A model generated the notes under the pieces. It was not told where the DNA came from and ran no database searches. It saw only the letters and a program-made list of their open reading frames with translations. Positions 1-9,774 of a stretch of 64,000 bases of DNA are shown here, one piece after another. The DNA lies in assembly GCF_023716925.1 (NCBI RefSeq), contig NZ_JAMQQG010000002.1:1-64000 (forward strand), in the 5' to 3' direction. Position 1 is the stretch's first letter; each line of letters opens with the position of its first letter. Made by a program: the position numbers and the translations under genes. Origin of the DNA: Frankia sp. R82 (GTDB lineage Bacteria; Actinomycetota; Actinomycetes; Frankiales; Frankiaceae).

Positions 1-118
1 ACCGCCGGCCGGGCCGGGCGGCACCGCGGCCAGCCCGCACCAACCGTCGCCCGGTTCGGCGGACTCGATCGGCCCGGTCCGGCTGAACGGTCCGGCCAGC
101 CCGGTCGGACCGAGCTGA

Positions 119-1174
119 TCAGACCTGCCTCCTGCCGGCAAGCACGTCGGCAGCCGTGTCCGTGTCCCGGGGCTCGCCCGCATCGGCACCCTGTCCCCGG
201 TCGACGGATTCGTCCCGTGCGGTGACCTGGTCCCGTGCCGCGGCTTCGTCCGGGTTGGCGTCCTTCGCCGGGGGCTCGGTGAGCAGCGACCACACCACCG
301 AGGCGGTGAGCGTAACCGCGATGAAGCCGAGGGACAGCGCGATCGGCAGGTGCCACACGTCGGTGAGCAGCATCTTGATCCCGATGAAGGCGAGGATCGC
401 GGCGAGCCCCGTCGCAAGCCGGTGGAAGCGTTCCATCAGGCCGGACAGCAGGAAGAACAGCGATCGCAGGCCCAGGATGGCCAACGCGTTGGCGGTGTAG
501 ACCAGGAACACCTGGTCGGTGACACCGAGGGCCGCGGGCACCGAGTCGAACGCGAACAGGACGTCGGCGGTCTCGACCACGACGAGCACGACGAGCAGCG
601 GGGTGGCGACCAGTCGACCGGCGCGGCGCAGTACGAAGCGCTGACCGTGGTACTCGCCGGTCACCGGCATGATCCGCCGCAACAGACGGGTCGCGCGGCT
701 GCGGCCGGGGTCCATCTCCACGCCGTCGTCACGCACCATCTTCACCGCGGTGTAGATCAGGAACGCACCAAAGAGGTAGATGACAAAACTGAATCGATCG
801 AGGACCGCGATGCCGACCGCGATGAACAGAAAGCGCAGCACCAGCGCGCCGAGCACCCCGTAGAACAGCACCCGGTGCTGGTAGGCGCGGGGCACCTTGA
901 AGTACGAGAAGATCAGCGCGAACACGAACAGGTTGTCGACGGAAAGGCTCTTCTCGAGCAGGTAGGCAGCGGTGTACTGACCGGCCGCCGCCGGCCCGTA
1001 ACAGGCCCAGATCAGCCCGGCAAAGCCGAGGCCCAGGGATACCCACAGCACGCTCCACCAGGCGGCTTCCCCGAAGGAGATCACATGGGCGCGACGATGG
1101 GCCAACAGGTCGACAGCGAGCAGAGCAAGCAAACCGCCCACAAAGGCAAACCAGGCCCATAGCGGAACGTGCAC
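119..1174 (-). CDS. TerC family integral membrane protein
   Basis: The protein has about 351 residues and seven to nine hydrophobic segments, with the family-typical motif LLEKSLSVDNLFVFALIFSY near residue 75 and a second acidic helix VVETADVLFAFDSVPAALG near residue 200. TerC/Alx proteins are inner-membrane proteins linked to tellurite resistance and metal (manganese) export; the conserved acidic residues inside the helices are present. The C-terminal 50 residues are hydrophilic and rich in Asp, Ala and Arg. I chose the GTG at 1174 because GGAGA lies seven bases upstream; a TTG at 1210 is in frame but has no ribosome site. It stands alone, and no other ter genes are visible. Confidence 0.93.
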   Translation of the reverse strand: MHVPLWAWFAFVGGLLALLAVDLLAHRRAHVISFGEAAWWSVLWVSLGLGFAGLIWACYGPAAAGQYTAAYLLEKSLSVDNLFVFALIFSYFKVPRAYQHRVLFYGVLGALVLRFLFIAVGIAVLDRFSFVIYLFGAFLIYTAVKMVRDDGVEMDPGRSRATRLLRRIMPVTGEYHGQRFVLRRAGRLVATPLLVVLVVVETADVLFAFDSVPAALGVTDQVFLVYTANALAILGLRSLFFLLSGLMERFHRLATGLAAILAFIGIKMLLTDVWHLPIALSLGFIAVTLTASVVWSLLTEPPAKDANPDEAAARDQVTARDESVDRGQGADAGEPRDTDTAADVLAGRRQV

Positions 1175-1402
1175 GAATTTGTCTCCAGTTCCAGGAAAGG
1201 GGTAGGACAAAATGGACCGGATGGAATGGGAGTGATGTCGCCCCGGGTGGACGGGCTCCGTTGCCGGCAGCCACCCGGGGCACGCTTGGCACCGGCGATG
1301 CGTCCGGGCCGTCAGGGCACGACGACGCAGCCAGGGGTCAGCAGGGTCCGGCGGGTCTCAGCAGAAGCAGAAGCAGAGGCAGGGCCAGCGCCACCAGCAG
1401 GG

Positions 1403-2812
1403 TCAGCGCCAGAGGTTGCCGGGACGGACCGGGCCAAGGCCCTGCCCGCGCAGCGGCGCGGTCTCCAGCGCTCGACCGAACTCGGTCGGGCCGACGGTGC
1501 CGACCATCCGGACGCCGCCGTCCGCAGCCTGTTCGAGGACCACGACGCAGCCGGCGGCCGGCCGTTCGGCCAGACGAGCGGGCAGCACAGCGAGATCGTC
1601 CGCCGGAGCCGCGGTGGCCACCATCGGCAGCGGCACAAGCACCCGGTTGACCCGGGTGAGGCCGCGGTCGTCCATCGGCACACTAGCGAGATCGTGCAGC
1701 AGCACCACCCCGGCAGGTCCGCCGGAGAAGTCGGTGACTCCGAAAACACCCTGCCGCGAGGGCAGCACGACGTCACGCAGGGCGTCGTCCACCGTCGTCC
1801 AGGCGGACAGCATCGGCGCGGCGGGCACCATGACATCCCGGGCGGTCAACCCGGCGAAAGCCGCGGCGGTGCGCTGCTGAGCCTGGGACAGCCGGGAGGC
1901 GCCGAGGGCCATCCAGCCCAGCAGCACCGCCCACAGGGCGACGAACCCGACCAGGAACACCCCGGCGGTACCCAGCGCGATCAGCGCCCAGCCGCTGAGT
2001 ACCCCGGCACGGGCCGCGGCGCGCTCCGCGTTCGCCCGGCTGCCGGTGCGGCGCAGCACCCGGTCGGCGATCAGTCGCCCACCGGCGCTGCGGGGACTCG
2101 GCAGGATCTCGACAAAGGTGAGCAGCAGCACGAAGGTACCGACCCACAGCGCCACCTGAGCAGCCAACGCCGTCGTCGTGCCGGGCAGGAGGACCCCGAG
2201 GACGACCAGCATCGCGCCGGCCAGCGCCGTGACACTCAGTCCCGCCCGGGCCAGCTTCGCCTCGATCCGGATCGCGTCGGCCTCGGCATCAGCGCCGTTG
2301 TCCGCGACACCGCCCTGGGTGAACGCCGGGCCGTCTGGCGGCCCGTCCTGCGGCGGCCGGTCGGTGGGCGAGGGCTTGACGAGACCCAGCCCGCCGCCGC
2401 GTCCCGACAAACCGACGCCAGCTCCGAAACCACCGGTCACCCGGTCGACGCTCGTCGTGGTGGGTCGGCCGGGCCCGGCCGAACCGTTCACGACCGGGTC
2501 GCCTGGCCGGGGCCGGCCCGGTGCGACAATCAGCCGGCTGCCGGTCGCGCCCAGGGTGATACCGACGACCGTCAACCCGGCGCGGCGGGCGGTCCGCGCC
2601 CGCATCAGATCGGCGCCCACCAGGACGCCGGCGAGCAGGAGCGCACCGATCAGGCCGCCGCACAGATACGCGGACGCCGGACGGTTCGCCACGGTGGCCG
2701 GCAGTGTCAGTGCACCGAGCAGGACGGTGACGAGCGTCGCTGAGACAGCAAATCCCGGACGCACCGTGATCGGCGGGAGACCTCCCCACCTGGTGGCGCC
2801 GTGGGTACTCAT
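1403..2812 (-). CDS. Degenerate site-2-protease-like membrane protein with CBS-like C-terminus
   Basis: About 469 residues. The layout follows actinobacterial M50 site-2 proteases: N-terminal helices, a helix that normally carries HExxH, a segment like RRAGLTVVGITLGATGSRL, further helices, a segment EILPSPRSAGGRL in place of the usual NLLPxxPLDGGR, then DVMVPAAPMLSAWTTVDDAL, which is the start of a CBS-type domain. The HExxH position reads GADLM (residues 66-70) and the metal-binding Asp of the DGGR motif is replaced (SAGGR, residues 242-246), so peptidase activity is unlikely. A roughly 70-residue Pro/Gly-rich insert (about 100-170) sits between the halves. ATG start at 2812; a longer upstream frame exists but overlaps the divergent regulator gene. 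Confidence 0.72.
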   Translation of the reverse strand: MSTHGATRWGGLPPITVRPGFAVSATLVTVLLGALTLPATVANRPASAYLCGGLIGALLLAGVLVGADLMRARTARRAGLTVVGITLGATGSRLIVAPGRPRPGDPVVNGSAGPGRPTTTSVDRVTGGFGAGVGLSGRGGGLGLVKPSPTDRPPQDGPPDGPAFTQGGVADNGADAEADAIRIEAKLARAGLSVTALAGAMLVVLGVLLPGTTTALAAQVALWVGTFVLLLTFVEILPSPRSAGGRLIADRVLRRTGSRANAERAAARAGVLSGWALIALGTAGVFLVGFVALWAVLLGWMALGASRLSQAQQRTAAAFAGLTARDVMVPAAPMLSAWTTVDDALRDVVLPSRQGVFGVTDFSGGPAGVVLLHDLASVPMDDRGLTRVNRVLVPLPMVATAAPADDLAVLPARLAERPAAGCVVVLEQAADGGVRMVGTVGPTEFGRALETAPLRGQGLGPVRPGNLWR

Positions 2813-3148
2813 GGCCGCTCGGACTCCTTCCCGCTGGTCCCGCCCGACGCCGGTCGTCGATCTCGCGGCAACCGGTGCGACGACCGGGCTCTTGTCAGAC
2901 TCAACGTCTGTCCTCCCCGATCTGGTCCCGGCAGACACCGCACGAAGTGGACGAGTTCGCCTATAGTTTTGTTGCCGACACTCGGCAAGAAATGTCCAGA
3001 TCACACTCTGAGTACACCCCCAGACACACCCCCTGGCACACCGTCGGACATACAGATACGGCGGCAGACACGGACACACCGGCAGGCGCGAGGGCACGCC
3101 CTGCGCAGACACCGAAGCAGGCACGAGGGCGGAAGCGGAGGGCCCCGA

Positions 3149-4822
3149 ATGCCCGATGGCGCGGGTGGTCGGACCGCAGGCAGCCGGAACCGGAACGTCG
3201 GCGGCCACGCACGGGACGACCGGAGCGAACCCACGACCGGCACGCCGCCCGACGACGAGGACGTTCCCGCGGGACTCCCGGAGACGAGCCTGACCCGGCT
3301 GCCACGGGCGGCCGTCCTGGCCGCTGCCGACTCCCGGCTGCATGCCGGGCTGCTGGGGGACTACCTCGCCGTGCTCGCTGCCGCGGCGGACAGCGGGCGG
3401 CGGCTCACCCAGGCCGAGCTGGACCAGTTCCGGGCGCTCGGGCAGATCGCCGCCGAGTCGGGCGCGCCGCTGCGGGCCCTGGTCGACCTCTATCTCTCGG
3501 CGACGTGGCGGGTGTGGCCGTCGCTGCCGGCCGTGCGCGCCGCCGACCGGGCCGCCCGTGGTCTTCGTGACGTCCGCGCCGCCCAGGACGCCCGTGGGGG
3601 GAGGCCAGCGGTGTCGGGTGGGGCGGCCGGGGCGGTCTCGCGGACCCGGGCGGCCGCGTCCGCGGTGCTGCGGGCCAGCGATGACGCCGTCGCCGCCGTC
3701 TGCGAGGGCTATGAGGCGGCTCGAACGGCCCGGGCCCGCTCGGAGGAGGCGCTGCGCCGCGAGCTCGTTGACGACCTGCTGACCGGGACGTCGGATGTCG
3801 GCCAGCTGCTCGACCGGGCCATCGCGTTCGGCCTGCGGCTCGAGGCGCCGCACTCGGTGCTGGTCGTCGCCGGCAACCGGCGGTTTCTGGACGGGCGGGC
3901 GCTGACCCGAGCAGCGCAGGAACTGCTGCGGACGCACAGTCTCACCGAACCGCTCGTGGCGACCCGCGACGGCCTGCTCGTCTGCGTGGTGCCGGCGCAC
4001 AGTCAGCTGACCCACACCGCAGGACCGGCGAGCACGGCCGCCGCCAGGCTGAGCACCTCCCCGCCGGCTGGCAGCTCGGCCACGGCCAGCCCGGCCAGCC
4101 CGGTTGGCCCGGTTGGCCCGGTTGGCCCGGTTGGCCCGGTTGGCCCGGTTGGCCCGGCAGCTCACGCCTCGTCCGGGGCAGTACCGGCGACCGATCCAGG
4201 TGTCGAGGCGGGGGCCCGGCGTCCACCCCGACCGGCCGGGCGTCGTCCGGCCGATGCGACTGGTCCGTCCGGGCGCGGCCTCGGGTTCTCCCCGCTGCCG
4301 GCGTTCGCCTCGCCGCCCGAGTCCGGCGCAGCCGTCGCGGCGCTGGCCGCACGGTTACACGGTGAGGCAGGGCTGGTCTGGCGGATGGGCACGAGCCGGG
4401 CCCGCAGCGGCGTTGCCGGGGTGCGCATCGGCTTCGAGGAAGCCCGCTCGGCGGCCGAGCTCGCAGGTCGTCTGGGCCTCGCCGGCGCCGTCGTGCACAC
4501 CGACGACCTGCTCATCTACAAGGTGCTACTGCGTGACCGGGAAGCGCTGGCGGAGCTCGTCGACGCGGTGCTGTCTCCGCTGCGCTCCGCACGCGGTGGC
4601 GCCGCGCCGCTGCTGGACACCCTGGACGCGTACTTCTCCACCGGCGGGGTGGCCCTGGCCGCGGCCCGCCGGCTGCATCTGTCGGTGCGGGCGTTGACCT
4701 ATCGGCTGGATCGCATCCACACCCTGACCCGGCACGATCCGACCTCACCGACCGACCGCTACGTCCTGCAGACGGCCGTGCTCGGCGCCAGGCTCATCAG
4801 CTGGGATCCAGCCGCCCCATGA
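3149..4822 (+). CDS. PucR/CdaR-type transcriptional regulator
   Basis: About 557 residues. The C-terminus carries the PucR-type helix-turn-helix: LLDTLDAYFSTGGVALAAA followed by RRLHLSVRALTYRLDRI, the usual LxTLxxYLxxGxxxxxAAxxLxxHxxTxxYRLxxI pattern. The N-terminal half has a RsbR/PucR-like helical region (VLAAADSRLHAGLLGDYLAVL onward) and a GGDEF-like middle part. Between them lies a low-complexity Pro/Ala linker with six VGP triplets encoded by a 9-bp tandem repeat. The ATG at 3149 has GGAAGCGGAGG just upstream. It is divergent from the site-2-protease-like gene and lies 63 bp before uvrB. No ligand can be inferred. Confidence 0.85.
   Translation: MPDGAGGRTAGSRNRNVGGHARDDRSEPTTGTPPDDEDVPAGLPETSLTRLPRAAVLAAADSRLHAGLLGDYLAVLAAAADSGRRLTQAELDQFRALGQIAAESGAPLRALVDLYLSATWRVWPSLPAVRAADRAARGLRDVRAAQDARGGRPAVSGGAAGAVSRTRAAASAVLRASDDAVAAVCEGYEAARTARARSEEALRRELVDDLLTGTSDVGQLLDRAIAFGLRLEAPHSVLVVAGNRRFLDGRALTRAAQELLRTHSLTEPLVATRDGLLVCVVPAHSQLTHTAGPASTAAARLSTSPPAGSSATASPASPVGPVGPVGPVGPVGPVGPAAHASSGAVPATDPGVEAGARRPPRPAGRRPADATGPSGRGLGFSPLPAFASPPESGAAVAALAARLHGEAGLVWRMGTSRARSGVAGVRIGFEEARSAAELAGRLGLAGAVVHTDDLLIYKVLLRDREALAELVDAVLSPLRSARGGAAPLLDTLDAYFSTGGVALAAARRLHLSVRALTYRLDRIHTLTRHDPTSPTDRYVLQTAVLGARLISWDPAAP
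4102..4158 (+). repeat. 9-bp tandem repeat coding VGP, about six copies
   Basis: Six tandem copies of GGTTGGCCC (phase arbitrary) lie inside the PucR-type regulator gene and encode Val-Gly-Pro repeats in the linker before the C-terminal half. Being in frame, copy-number change would alter linker length without a frameshift. Confidence 0.9.
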
Positions 4823-4885
4823 CCCCGCCCGCCCGGGCGGACAGCCGGACGGAAACTGTCGGAGGGCTGTGGTGTTCTGGAGGAT

Positions 4886-7018
4886 GTGAGCACAGCGTTC
4901 GAACGGCCCACCACCGACCTCGAGCGGACGCGCGCCCCGTTCGAGGTCGTGTCCGACTACATCCCTGCCGGTGACCAGCCGGCCGCGATCGAGGATCTGG
5001 CCCGGCGGATCGAGGCCGGCGAGTCCAACATCGTCCTGCTCGGCGCGACCGGAACCGGCAAGTCCGCGACGACGGCCTGGCTGATCGAACGGGTGCAACG
5101 CCCGACGCTGGTCATGGCGCCGAACAAGACCCTCGCCGCCCAGCTGGCCAACGAGTTCCGTGAGCTGCTGCCGAACAACGCCGTCGAGTACTTCGTGTCG
5201 TACTACGACTACTACCAGCCCGAGGCGTACATCGCGCAGACCGACACCTACATCGAGAAGGACTCCTCGATCAACGAGGAGGTGGAGCGGCTGCGACACT
5301 CGGCCACGATGAACCTGCTCACCCGCCGCGATGTCATCGTCGTCGCGTCGGTGAGCTGCATCTACGGCCTCGGCACCCCGCAGGAGTACATCGACCGGAT
5401 GGTCCGCCTGCGCGTCGGTGAGGAGATCGAGCGCGACGCGCTGCTGCGCCGGTTCGTGGATGTCCAGTACGCGCGCAACGACCTGGCCTTCACCCGGGGC
5501 ACGTTCCGGGTGCGCGGTGACACGGTGGAGGTGTTCCCGGTCTACGAGGAGCTCGCCGTGCGCATCGAGATGTTCGGGGACGAGATCGAGCGCCTCACCT
5601 ACCTTCATCCGCTCACCGGCGAGATTGTCCGCGAATCGCAGGAGATCTTCGTCTTCCCCGCCACGCACTACGTCGCCGGCCCGGAGCGGATGGAGCGGGC
5701 CATCGCCGGCATCGAGGCGGAGCTGGCGGAACGCCTGGCGACGATGGAGGGCCAGGGCAGGCTGCTCGAGGCCCAACGGCTGCGGATGCGCACCACCTAC
5801 GACATCGAGATGATGCGCCAGGTCGGGTTCTGCTCGGGCATCGAGAACTACTCCCGGCATATCGACGGCCGTGACGCCGGTACCCCCCCGCACACCCTGC
5901 TCGACTATTTTCCCGATGATTTCCTGCTGGTCATCGACGAGTCGCACGTGACGGTCCCACAGATCGGCGGGATGTACGAGGGCGACATGTCCCGCAAACG
6001 CAACCTGGTCGACCACGGCTTTCGACTGCCCAGTGCCATGGACAACCGCCCGCTGCGCTTCGAGGAGTTCCTCGAACGGATCGGCCAGACCGTCTATCTG
6101 TCGGCGACCCCCGGTTCCTACGAGCTGGGTCGGGCCGACGGGGTGGTCGAGCAGATCATCCGCCCGACCGGCCTGCTCGACCCGGAGGTCATCCTCAAGC
6201 CGACGAAGGGCCAGATCGACGATCTTGTCGGCGAGATCCGCACCCGCACCGAACGTGACGAGCGGGTCCTGGTCACCACCCTGACCAAGAAGATGTCCGA
6301 GGACCTCACCGACTACCTGCTCGAACTCGGTATCCGCGTGCGCTACCTGCACAGCGAGGTCGACACGCTGCGCCGGGTGGAGCTGCTCACCGAGCTGCGC
6401 CGCGGCGAGTACGACGTGCTCGTCGGCATCAACCTGCTCCGCGAGGGCCTCGACCTGCCCGAGGTGTCCCTGGTCAGCATCCTCGACGCGGACAAGGAAG
6501 GCTTCCTCCGTTCGGAACGATCGCTTATCCAGACCATTGGCCGCGCCGCGCGCAACGTTTCCGGCCAGGTGCACATGTACGCCGACAAGGTCACCCCGTC
6601 CATGCGCTACGCCATTGACGAGACGAACCGCCGCCGGGCCCGGCAGATGGCCTACAACGCCGAACGCGGCCTCGACCCGCAGCCGCTGCGCAAGAAGGTC
6701 GTGGACATCCTCGACGACATGGTCCGCGAATCCGCCGAGGGCGAACTGATCGGCGGCGGCGGGCGGGCGCAGTCGCGGGGCAAGGCACCCGTGCCCGGCA
6801 TGAAGTCCCGTTCTGGGCGCAGCGACGCCGTCGGCCGGCATGCCGCCGAGCTCGCCGGCATGCCCTCCCACGAGCTTGCCCAACTCATTCGCCAGCTCGA
6901 CGATCAGATGCACGAGGCGGCCCGGGAGCTGCAGTTCGAACTGGCCGCCCGTCTGCGCGACGAGATCGCCGAGTTGAAGAAGGAGCTGCGCGGCATGGGC
7001 GCCGCCGGCGTTCAGTGA
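4886..7018 (+). CDS. uvrB: UvrABC excinuclease subunit B
   Basis: A 710-residue helicase-like subunit of nucleotide excision repair that verifies damage delivered by UvrA and recruits UvrC. Visible features in order: Walker A GATGTGKS (53-60), the UvrB beta-hairpin [11 protein letters not shown] (about 106-116), the DESH Walker B box near residue 350, helicase motif [15 protein letters not shown] near 513, a QTIGRAARN motif VI, and a C-terminal UVR coiled-coil (about 670-705) for UvrC contact. Length and order are normal. The GTG at 4886 follows TGGAGGAT; an overlapping ATG at 4884 is out of frame. Its stop overlaps the end of convergent coaE by seven bases. Confidence 0.99.
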   Translation: MSTAFERPTTDLERTRAPFEVVSDYIPAGDQPAAIEDLARRIEAGESNIVLLGATGTGKSATTAWLIERVQRPTLVMAPNKTLAAQLANEFRELLPNNAVEYFVSYYDYYQPEAYIAQTDTYIEKDSSINEEVERLRHSATMNLLTRRDVIVVASVSCIYGLGTPQEYIDRMVRLRVGEEIERDALLRRFVDVQYARNDLAFTRGTFRVRGDTVEVFPVYEELAVRIEMFGDEIERLTYLHPLTGEIVRESQEIFVFPATHYVAGPERMERAIAGIEAELAERLATMEGQGRLLEAQRLRMRTTYDIEMMRQVGFCSGIENYSRHIDGRDAGTPPHTLLDYFPDDFLLVIDESHVTVPQIGGMYEGDMSRKRNLVDHGFRLPSAMDNRPLRFEEFLERIGQTVYLSATPGSYELGRADGVVEQIIRPTGLLDPEVILKPTKGQIDDLVGEIRTRTERDERVLVTTLTKKMSEDLTDYLLELGIRVRYLHSEVDTLRRVELLTELRRGEYDVLVGINLLREGLDLPEVSLVSILDADKEGFLRSERSLIQTIGRAARNVSGQVHMYADKVTPSMRYAIDETNRRRARQMAYNAERGLDPQPLRKKVVDILDDMVRESAEGELIGGGGRAQSRGKAPVPGMKSRSGRSDAVGRHAAELAGMPSHELAQLIRQLDDQMHEAARELQFELAARLRDEIAELKKELRGMGAAGVQ

Positions 7019-7620
7019 CCCGCGGCCGCATCACGGCGGGCCAGCAGGGCCTGCCAGACCTCGTCGACGCGGGCGTCGAGGTCTGGCAGGCTGCCGCCGT
7101 TGTCCACGACCAGATCCGCGGCGGCGCGGCGGCGCGCGTCGTCGGCCTGGGCGGCCATTCGGGCCTGCGCCTGTTCACGCGGCAGCCCGCGCGCCTCGAG
7201 CCGGTCCAGACGCAGCTCACTCGGCGCCTCGACGACGAGCACGACGTCATAGGCGTTCTGGGCGCCCACTTCGACGAGCAGGGGGATGTCGTGCACAACG
7301 ATGTCATCAGCTGACGCGTTCGCGATCCGCCTGGCGGTCTCCGCCTGGATCAGCGGATGCACGATCGCCTCCAGCCGACGGCGAGCCGCCTCGTCGGCGA
7401 ACACGATCCGCCCCAGCGCCGGCCGGTCCAGGCTGCCGTCGGCGGCAGCGACCCCGGGGCCGAACTCCGCCAGCACCGCCTCGAGACCCGCGGTGCCCAC
7501 CGCCACCACCTCCCGGGCGATCTGATCGGCATCGATGAGCACGGCGCCGTGCGCCACCAGCCGCGCCGACACCGCGCTCTTGCCCGAGCCGATGCCACCG
7601 GTAAGTCCCACCCTGAGCAC
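7012..7620 (-). CDS. coaE: Dephospho-CoA kinase
   Basis: About 202 residues; catalyses the last step of coenzyme A synthesis, ATP-dependent 3'-phosphorylation of dephospho-CoA. The N-terminus holds the P-loop [11 protein letters not shown], followed by the DAD motif ([12 protein letters not shown]), the HPLI segment and the VHDIPLLVE lid/substrate motif typical of CoaE. The GTG at 7620 was chosen because the family begins directly with hydrophobic residues and the P-loop; an in-frame upstream extension of 54 residues shows no homology. Unlike many actinobacteria, where rpsA and other genes lie between coaE and uvrB, here the two genes converge and share seven bases. Confidence 0.96.
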   Translation of the reverse strand: MLRVGLTGGIGSGKSAVSARLVAHGAVLIDADQIAREVVAVGTAGLEAVLAEFGPGVAAADGSLDRPALGRIVFADEAARRRLEAIVHPLIQAETARRIANASADDIVVHDIPLLVEVGAQNAYDVVLVVEAPSELRLDRLEARGLPREQAQARMAAQADDARRRAAADLVVDNGGSLPDLDARVDEVWQALLARRDAAAGH

Positions 7621-7734
7621 GCTGCCGAGTCTGCCAGGCACACCCGGCCGGTGTCCCCGCCCCGGCGCACCGGTGCCGCCTGCGGACTTGGCACACTGTG
7701 CGAGGTGGAGGCCGAAGGGACGGACATCACCGGG

Positions 7735-8505
7735 ATGCCCACGGCCGGCCGGGTGCGGCGCTGGATCCTTTGGTCCCATCATCTGTGGCCGGTGCTGCTC
7801 ACCGGAACGCTGATCGGGGTCGGCGTGCTGGGGCTTGCCCTGGTGCCCGTGCTCAGCAGCCGAGCGCCGCTGCTGCTGGTCGCGTTGCGACCGACCTGGG
7901 GGGTACTCGTCCTGGTCGGAGGCACGGTCCCGTTCGTCCCGACGCTGCTGCTCGCGGCGTTTCTGCGCGGTCTGCTCGACGTCGGCTACTTTGCGCTGGC
8001 TCGCAACAACATCCGCTCGGTGCTGCTGCGTTCGTTGGGCGGCAGTCGGCTCGTCGCGGCGCTGACCCGGCCGAACACCCGGACGCCGCTGCTGTGGTTC
8101 TGCCTGGTGAACACGAACATCGCGGTGGACGCGGCCCTGGGCGCCGGCGATGTGCCGATCCGTCGCTTTCTGCGCTTCCTGGCCGCCGGTTCACTGCTGC
8201 AGACCGCCGTGTATCTGACGGCGGCGCGGGCGGCCTCCCCCGGCATGCGCCGCGCCGTGGACTGGCTGGACGCCCATATGACCTGGTTCGTCGTCGGTGG
8301 TCTGGCACTCGCACTCATTCGGGTCGCCGCGAGATCCGGACGGCGCGTGTACTCCCGGTCCATCCTGGTCCCCGGCTCCGATACGGGCCGAGGAGTGCGC
8401 CGCGCCGCGCGAGAGCCTCGCGGGAATGGTCGCAACACGCCGAGTCCCGACATCCACCGTCCGCTGACCTGCCGGCACACGGTGGACATCCCGGGAAACG
8501 AGTAG
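7735..8505 (+). CDS. Conserved membrane protein of unknown function
   Basis: About 256 residues with five or six predicted membrane segments (for example VLLTGTLIGVGVLGLALVPV near residue 20 and MTWFVVGGLALALIRVAA near 180) and a basic, hydrophilic C-terminal tail. The stretch RPTWGVLVLVGGTVPFVP, then LLDVGYFALARNN, recalls the re-entrant loop region of DedA/VTT-type membrane proteins, but similarity is too weak to assign. The start may be ATG 7735 or GTG 7705; neither has a clear ribosome site. The gene is divergent from coaE. Confidence 0.7.
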   Translation: MPTAGRVRRWILWSHHLWPVLLTGTLIGVGVLGLALVPVLSSRAPLLLVALRPTWGVLVLVGGTVPFVPTLLLAAFLRGLLDVGYFALARNNIRSVLLRSLGGSRLVAALTRPNTRTPLLWFCLVNTNIAVDAALGAGDVPIRRFLRFLAAGSLLQTAVYLTAARAASPGMRRAVDWLDAHMTWFVVGGLALALIRVAARSGRRVYSRSILVPGSDTGRGVRRAAREPRGNGRNTPSPDIHRPLTCRHTVDIPGNE

Positions 8506-8598
8506 GAAGGTCGGCAAGGCGACGGATCGTTCTCCTCACCGCCGCCGTCCATCCGGTGCCGAATCCGGCCCGGTCCCCGTTCCCGTCATGGAGCCGCC

Positions 8599-9774
8599 AT
8601 GTCCCCCGCGCGCCCCTTTCGGCCCGGCCGTGCCCACCCGCCGTCCGGCTCCGCCCACCCGCTGTCGTCCGAGCATCCGCCGTCGCGGTTCGGATGCCGG
8701 CCGCTCGGGCCGGGCGTCCCGCACTGCCGCACAGTGGCCTGCGCCGTCCCGCCGCACATCCTGGAACGCATCGCCCGCCACGGCAGCGAGCCACAGCGCG
8801 GCTGGGCGCTGGCCACATTGGTCCGAGACAGTTCGCATCGCACGATCCGCGCCCATGAGTCGCTGCTGCGGGCCCTCGATGACGGCGGCGAGCCGGGCGT
8901 ACCGGCCGAGGCACCCCGTCCCCGCCGGACCGTCGCCGACGCCGGCGGCACCGAGACCCTGCCGGGTGTGACCATGCGCAGCGAGGGCAACGGGCCCGTC
9001 GAGGATCCCGCTGTCAACGAGGCCTACACGGCGCTTGGCGCCACGTTCGACTTCTACTCGGCGGTCCTCGGCCGCGATTCCATTGATGACGCGGGCATGT
9101 CGCTGGTTGCCAGCGTTCACTACGGCGACCATTACGACAACGCCTTCTGGGACGGCGGGCAGATGGTCTTCGGTGATGGCGACGGCCAGATCTTCCGTCG
9201 TTTCACCCTCTCGTTGGATGTCATCGGCCATGAGCTCACGCACGGTGTGACCGAGCACGAGGCGTCGTTGGCGTACGTCCAGCAGTCCGGCGCGCTCAAC
9301 GAGTCGATCAGCGACGTGTTCGGCTCGCTCGTGCGCCAGTACGCCCGGAGCGAGACCGCGCAGCAGGCTGACTGGCTGATCGGCCAGGAGTTGCTCACCG
9401 ACGCGGTACAGGGCGTGGCACTGCGCTCGATGAAGGCGCCTGGCACCGCTTACAACGACCCGGTGCTCGGGGTGGACCCCCAGCCGAGGCAGATGTCTGA
9501 CTATGTGTACACCACGTTGGATAACGGTGGGGTGCACATCAACTCCGGCATCCCGAACCGGGCGTTCTATCTGACCGCGGTCGCCCTCGGTGGCCATGCC
9601 TGGGAAAAGGCCGGCCCGATCTGGTACGCCAGCCTGCGCGCCATCCGGATCCAGGAGAACGTGTCGTTTCGGTTGTTTGCCGCGGTCACCGCCCGGCAGG
9701 CCGAGGAACTGTTCGGCGCCGAGGAGCGACGTGTGGTCACGGAGGCGTGGCGGGAGGTGGAAGTCATCCCCTGA
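8599..9774 (+). CDS. M4 family (thermolysin/protealysin-like) metallopeptidase
   Basis: 391 residues. The zinc motif HELTH is at 211-215, followed by the third zinc ligand in GALNESISDVFGS (Glu at about 235), and the catalytic-domain motif NGGVHINSGIPNRAF with the transition-state His near 313. The N-terminal region RTVACAVPPHILERIARHG matches the short propeptide of protealysin-type M4 enzymes, which lack a conventional signal peptide; none is seen here, so the enzyme may be cytoplasmic or leave by an unknown route. Protealysins are often followed by an emfourin inhibitor gene; none is present. ATG start with GGAG six bases upstream. The 3' end overlaps the convergent GGDEF/EAL gene by 11 bases. 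Confidence 0.95.
   Translation: MSPARPFRPGRAHPPSGSAHPLSSEHPPSRFGCRPLGPGVPHCRTVACAVPPHILERIARHGSEPQRGWALATLVRDSSHRTIRAHESLLRALDDGGEPGVPAEAPRPRRTVADAGGTETLPGVTMRSEGNGPVEDPAVNEAYTALGATFDFYSAVLGRDSIDDAGMSLVASVHYGDHYDNAFWDGGQMVFGDGDGQIFRRFTLSLDVIGHELTHGVTEHEASLAYVQQSGALNESISDVFGSLVRQYARSETAQQADWLIGQELLTDAVQGVALRSMKAPGTAYNDPVLGVDPQPRQMSDYVYTTLDNGGVHINSGIPNRAFYLTAVALGGHAWEKAGPIWYASLRAIRIQENVSFRLFAAVTARQAEELFGAEERRVVTEAWREVEVIP

Noticed and set aside
350-1162. 270-codon plus-strand frame opposite the TerC gene
   Set aside because: His/Glu/Arg-rich antisense shadow of a clear membrane protein gene.
4745-6913. 722-codon minus-strand frame opposite uvrB
   Set aside because: It is a shadow of uvrB, which has all family motifs; the antisense protein has no recognisable domain.
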